DNA of 64,000 nt from contig JBOIDF010000001.1 in assembly GCA_050740455.1 (NCBI GenBank), forward strand, positions 69,519 through 133,518, read 5' to 3'. Origin of the DNA: USCg-Taylor sp050740455 (lineage in GTDB: Bacteria; Pseudomonadota; Gammaproteobacteria; JACCXJ01). The notes beneath the pieces are model-generated. The model worked only from the letters and a program-made list of their open reading frames with translations, did not search any database and was not told the DNA's origin. This document shows positions 61,426-64,000 of the stretch, piece after piece. Position numbers and translations under genes: made by a program. How positions within the stretch are numbered: the first letter of the stretch is position 1; each line of letters begins with the position of its first letter.

Positions 61426-62384
61426 ATGACACAAAAAGGAGGAGCATTCTCACCGAGGGGGACATCGACGATGACTGCATGCAGGCATTTCATGGCAATT
61501 TGCTTCGGTTTGGCGGCATGGTTTTGGTGCACCGCGGGTGCGTTCGCGCAGGAGCGCCCGGCATCGGCGCAGCCCGAGGGCGCAGGCTCTCGGGCCGGCG
61601 TGGTGGCGCCAAGCGACTTCCCCTGGGACACGGTTGAGTGGGTCGAACGGCGCTATAAGATCGAGGCGATGCACTTCAAGGCACGAGACGAAACCGGCAT
61701 CGACTGGTGGGGCGACGACGATGTAATGATCGAGACCGTTGACGCCAAAGGCTGGACCGTGTCCGACGAGATCGGCGACGTCGATTCGGGCGAGACCCAC
61801 CCCCGCCCCCCCTTCGACCCGGCTAAGAGTTGCATCATCGCCGTGCGCCCCGGCATCGTCGTGCTGGGCAAGACGTCGGTGTGCGACGACGTCGGCGAAC
61901 CCGCGCCCCTGTGGTTTGAGGTCGAGTTCTGGGAGAAGGACTTCGAAATCCTCCCTGACTACCCGGCCGGTTTCTGCAACACAGTAGGGCAGAGCCGGGC
62001 CGTCATGGCGGGCCGCACTTCGCGCACGACTCCTGCGACGACAACGACGATTTCATTGGCCGCGCCCGGCTCGACTTCGCGATATGGGAACTCGAGGCCG
62101 CGCTGCCCAATGTCGGCGATGAATATATCGAAACCGTCGTACTGAACCCCTGCTCCGGCCCCGATGTGTGCGATGTTACATACGGCCCCGACTACAGCTT
62201 CACCTACCGCATCACGCGCCTGCCCGACGTGCGCGTGGATCTGCGCTCGGTGCTCGACGAGGCGATGCGCAGGAGCGGCGCACGCTCCGAACTCGAGGCT
62301 ATCGTCGCCGGTCTGAGATCCTTGCGTGCGCCGAGCCCGCGCAAGATCGAGCGGGAAACAGCCAATCCGCCCGCTGAACGCTGA
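61426..62384 (+). pseudogene. Cassette 1: exported protein of unknown function, frameshifted
   Basis: ATG at 61426 has AGGAGG five bases upstream. A signal peptide lies at about residues 17-41 (ending TAGAFAQE). The frame then reads a soluble domain with ...DTVEWVERRYKIEAMHFKARDETGIDWWGDDDV. Around 61975-62030 the meaningful frame changes: the original frame turns into Thr/Ser-rich noise and stops at 62145, while a neighbouring frame continues with GPHFAHDSCDDNDDFIGRA, then LDFAIWELEAALP and ends at 62384. A one-base indel is the simplest reason. The combined product would be about 318 aa. No family is recognised. Confidence 0.75.
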
Positions 62385-62541
62385 GCGTTGCAGCATCTCG
62401 CAAACTGCCGACTGGGGGAGGCGCTCCCGCGATAGGAATATGTACCCGACGGTGGGGCACGCCAAGCCGAGGCCCCCTGCCCCTGCGGTCGCGGCCGTTA
62501 GCACGAATGACAAAGGGCTCGGGTCTTGCAACGATGCATCA

Positions 62542-62601
62542 GCCTAACCAACCCATCAAGCCGACGCCAAAAAGCGGCGCGGCTTATGGGCAACGTTAGA
62601 T
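62542..62601 (+). other. attC site 1
   Basis: R'' GCCTAAC and R' GTTAGAT, 60 bp in all. The inner arms (AGCCGACGCC / GGCGCGGCTT) pair around an AAAAA loop. Confidence 0.88.
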
Positions 62602-62816
62602 GTCTGTGAAAAATGTGTCGCCACGATTTCCTCCAGCTCGGCCATCGTCAGGTAATGCACTGGTCTACCCACGTTGCAGGCCGTCGCAAGGTGGTCTGGT
62701 GCGTAGCAATCTCCATCACCAAATTCATAACCGCCATCGCGCAGAATTCCAAGCGCGGGACCGCCAACGTAGTCCGGCGCGAATACAAACCGCTTCGGGT
62801 TCGTCATGGCAGCCAT
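62556..62816 (-). CDS. Cassette 2: reverse-oriented ORF of unknown function
   Basis: An 86-aa frame (or 83 aa from the ATG at 62807) on the strand opposite to the other cassette genes. Its composition is protein-like (NPKRFVFAPDYVGGPALGIL, then YLTMAELEEIVATHF). It fills most of the 279-bp cassette and its stop lies just inside attC site 1. No ribosome binding site is clear and no family is recognised. The + strand frames of this cassette are less convincing. Confidence 0.5.
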   Translation of the reverse strand: MAAMTNPKRFVFAPDYVGGPALGILRDGGYEFGDGDCYAPDHLATACNVGRPVHYLTMAELEEIVATHFSQTSNVAHKPRRFLASA

Positions 62817-62880
62817 CTAACCATCGCTTCCACCGGACGCACCCGCTTCGCGGGATGCGCCGGTGAAGCTGGCGTTGGGC
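62815..62880 (+). other. attC site 2
   Basis: R'' ATCTAAC and R' GTTGGGC, 66 bp. The arms GCTTCCACCGG / CCGGTGAAGC pair, and the top stem CCCGC/GCGGG is visible. Confidence 0.9.
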
Positions 62881-62895
62881 GTCGCTCATTGACCA

Positions 62896-63147
62896 ATGAC
62901 TAATCAAAAGAGCGCGGGCGGCACCTTGCACAAGCTGCCAGCAGATTTTCGGAAAGCAATCGAATCCAACGCCAACGCTAAGAGCCTCTGGGTCGATATC
63001 ACCCCACTGGCGCGAAACGAGTGGATCTGTTGGGTCACATCGGCCAAGAAGGAGGAGACTAGGAAGCGTCGCATCATGGTCGGCATCGACAAGCTGCGCG
63101 GCGGCATGCGCAGGCCGTGCTGTTGGCCCGGATGCCCGCACCGCTGA
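62896..63147 (+). CDS. Cassette 3: YdeI/OmpD-associated family protein
   Basis: An 83-aa protein. LPADFRKAIESNANAKSLWVDITPLARNEWICWVTSAKKEETRKRRI and the C-terminal RRPCCWPGCPHR match the short YdeI/OmpD-associated (bacteriocin-protection type) proteins often carried on integron cassettes. Its exact role is not known to me. ATG at 62896, 20 bp after the cassette start, without a clear ribosome binding site. Confidence 0.82.
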   Translation: MTNQKSAGGTLHKLPADFRKAIESNANAKSLWVDITPLARNEWICWVTSAKKEETRKRRIMVGIDKLRGGMRRPCCWPGCPHR

Positions 63148-63215
63148 GGGGCGCCCTGAGGGAGTTCATGGCATTGGGAAAACATGAAGAAATACATGCC
63201 TACCGAGACGGCGCC

Positions 63216-63282
63216 GCCCAACAAGGCGCTCCAGCCGACGTTCCCGCTTCGCGGGAAACGCGGCTGAGCTTTGGCGTTATGC
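63216..63282 (+). other. attC site 3
   Basis: R'' GCCCAAC and R' GTTATGC, 67 bp. The arms GCTCCAGCCG / CGGCTGAGC and the top stem TTCCCGC/GCGGGAA pair well. Confidence 0.9.
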
Positions 63283-63318
63283 ATCGAACCCCATCGTTTT
63301 AAAGCTTAGGGAGTGCAC

Positions 63319-63699
63319 ATGAACAAATGGCTATCCGTCTACATCTTTCTCCTGGCGCTTTGCTTTGTAAAACCGGCTGCCGCGGAGCCCGTAACACAAG
63401 GGCAAGTAGATAAGGCCCAAGGAGAAATGATTAAGCGTGTATCCGATGCAGTGGCTAGATATGCGAAACAGATCAATGTCGATGCAGCCTACGTTTCATA
63501 CTGCGATGGCGAGTTGTACCTCAAAACCCACGCACACCCGGCTAATGGCTACATACCATTTGGTGTTAACTATCGCGACATCAAAGATAGCGAGCGCTTA
63601 GAACTTGTTATCTCAAGCAGAGAAGCATACGAAAAATCTTTCATGACGCTTTGCTTGGCCAATGCAAAAAATGCTCTCCAAGATGCTGAGCGTCGTTGA
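63319..63699 (+). CDS. Cassette 4: exported protein of unknown function
   Basis: A 126-aa protein with a clear signal peptide (MNKWLSVYIFLLALCFVKPAAAE) and a mostly helical mature part with two cysteines. ATG at 63319 follows GGGAGTGCAC, a good ribosome binding site. Its composition is more AT-rich than the housekeeping genes, as expected of a captured cassette. No family is recognised. Confidence 0.75.
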   Translation: MNKWLSVYIFLLALCFVKPAAAEPVTQGQVDKAQGEMIKRVSDAVARYAKQINVDAAYVSYCDGELYLKTHAHPANGYIPFGVNYRDIKDSERLELVISSREAYEKSFMTLCLANAKNALQDAERR

Positions 63700-63710
63700 G
63701 CAATATCAAT

Positions 63711-63771
63711 GCATAACCACGCGCTCCATGGGACGCCGCTTGCGCGGCGCCCCTGAGCGCGGGCGTTATGT
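63711..63771 (+). other. attC site 4
   Basis: R'' GCATAAC and R' GTTATGT, 61 bp. The arms GCGCTC / GAGCGC and the top stem GCCGC/GCGGC pair. Confidence 0.9.
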
Positions 63772-63774
63772 GTC

Positions 63775-64000
63775 ATGGACATGAACCGTATCGATCAGGC
63801 ACTGGCAAAGCTCAGTGAGCTGGGTGCTCACGAACTCAAGCATATAAACGGCGATCTGGCGAAGCACCTCAACGGCACATACAGCCTTCTGGTGCAGTGG
63901 GGCAACCCAGAGTCCCTGTGCGTGGCAGGGCTCTATCATGCCGTCTACGGTACGGATGGCTTCCCAGACCAGCTCGTGCCGCTTGACCAACGAGAAACAA
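63775..64000 (+). CDS. Cassette 5: DUF6817-like protein (cut by window end)
   Basis: ATG at 63775 (or 63781) opens a frame that stays open to the window end (75 codons visible). ALAKLSELGAHELKHINGDLAKHLNGTY and LLVQWGNPESLCVAGLYHAVYGTDGF match the start of the DUF6817 family as I recall it (His-rich HD-like N-terminus). Function unknown. Confidence 0.7.
   Translation, partial: MDMNRIDQALAKLSELGAHELKHINGDLAKHLNGTYSLLVQWGNPESLCVAGLYHAVYGTDGFPDQLVPLDQRET

Larger units (their letters stand above)
61336..64000 (+). mobile_element. Integron gene-cassette array (no integrase in window)
   Basis: Five consecutive cassettes are bounded by core sites GTTAGGC (61336), GTTAGAT (62595), GTTGGGC (62874), GTTATGC (63276) and GTTATGT (63765). 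In each complete cassette the left core of its own attC is the exact reverse complement of its first bases: GCCTAAC, ATCTAAC, GCCCAAC and GCATAAC. That is diagnostic of integron cassettes. The integrase side should be on the left, but rlmB ends at 61185 and no intI is seen in the 150 bp between. It is therefore an integrase-less cluster or the integrase was lost. Confidence 0.88.

Overview
The window is a GC-rich chromosomal segment that looks gammaproteobacterial. Several conserved gene orders support this: thrS-infC-rpmI-rplT-pheS-pheT-ihfA, tRNA-Ser-ffs-dnaX-ybaB-recR, amiC-mutL-miaA-hfq-hflX-hflK-hflC, and hisZ-purA-tRNA-Leu-rnr-rlmB. The LexA has the Ala84-Gly85 cleavage site and Ser119/Lys156 dyad. 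A squalene synthase, squalene-hopene cyclase and HpnG set indicates hopanoid production. The genus cannot be fixed from the sequence alone.

Left part (1-6180) is a mercury-resistance locus. A divergent MerR-type operator (19-nt spacer holding a dyad) separates merR from a long leftward operon: merT, merP, a membrane protein fused to an HMA domain, a full mercuric reductase with HMA domain, two very small ORFs with strong ribosome binding sites (27 and 36 aa), merE, a MerC-like protein with an extra Cys-rich tail, and a second mercuric-reductase-like gene cut by the window edge. Next (6335-13484) come a 25-aa membrane peptide and a signalling operon: TonB-dependent receptor, YfiR-like periplasmic protein, histidine kinase, single-domain response regulator and a REC-GGDEF-EAL protein. 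A broken copy of the response regulator is fused in frame to the front of the receptor. A 39-bp piece of the GGDEF coding sequence recurs inside the EAL domain.

The middle (13.5-61 kb) is mostly housekeeping: a 5'-truncated HlyD-type adaptor, an amino-acid permease, the hopanoid genes, an aminotransferase, uvrB, a toxin-antitoxin pair, a RelA/SpoT-domain protein, translation genes, argG, a Nudix enzyme, an M42 peptidase, glutathione reductase, lexA with an SOS box, a GGDEF-EAL protein, DNA polymerase III tau, RecR, oligoribonuclease, NAD(P)HX repair, TsaE, amidase, MiaA, Hfq, HflX/K/C, HisZ, PurA, RNase R and RlmB. Four tRNAs (Val, Pro, Ser, Leu) and the 4.5S RNA gene are present. mutL keeps only its C-terminal dimerisation domain. 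A 145-bp repeat with 18-bp terminal inverted repeats recurs at the 3' ends of genes and often supplies or overlaps the stop codon.

The right end (61.3-64 kb) is an integron gene-cassette array: four attC sites can be read, and for each the left core sequence is the exact complement of the start of its own cassette. No integrase gene is visible. The cassettes carry a frameshifted exported protein, a reverse-oriented unknown ORF, a YdeI/OmpD-associated protein, an exported unknown protein and a DUF6817-like protein that runs off the window.
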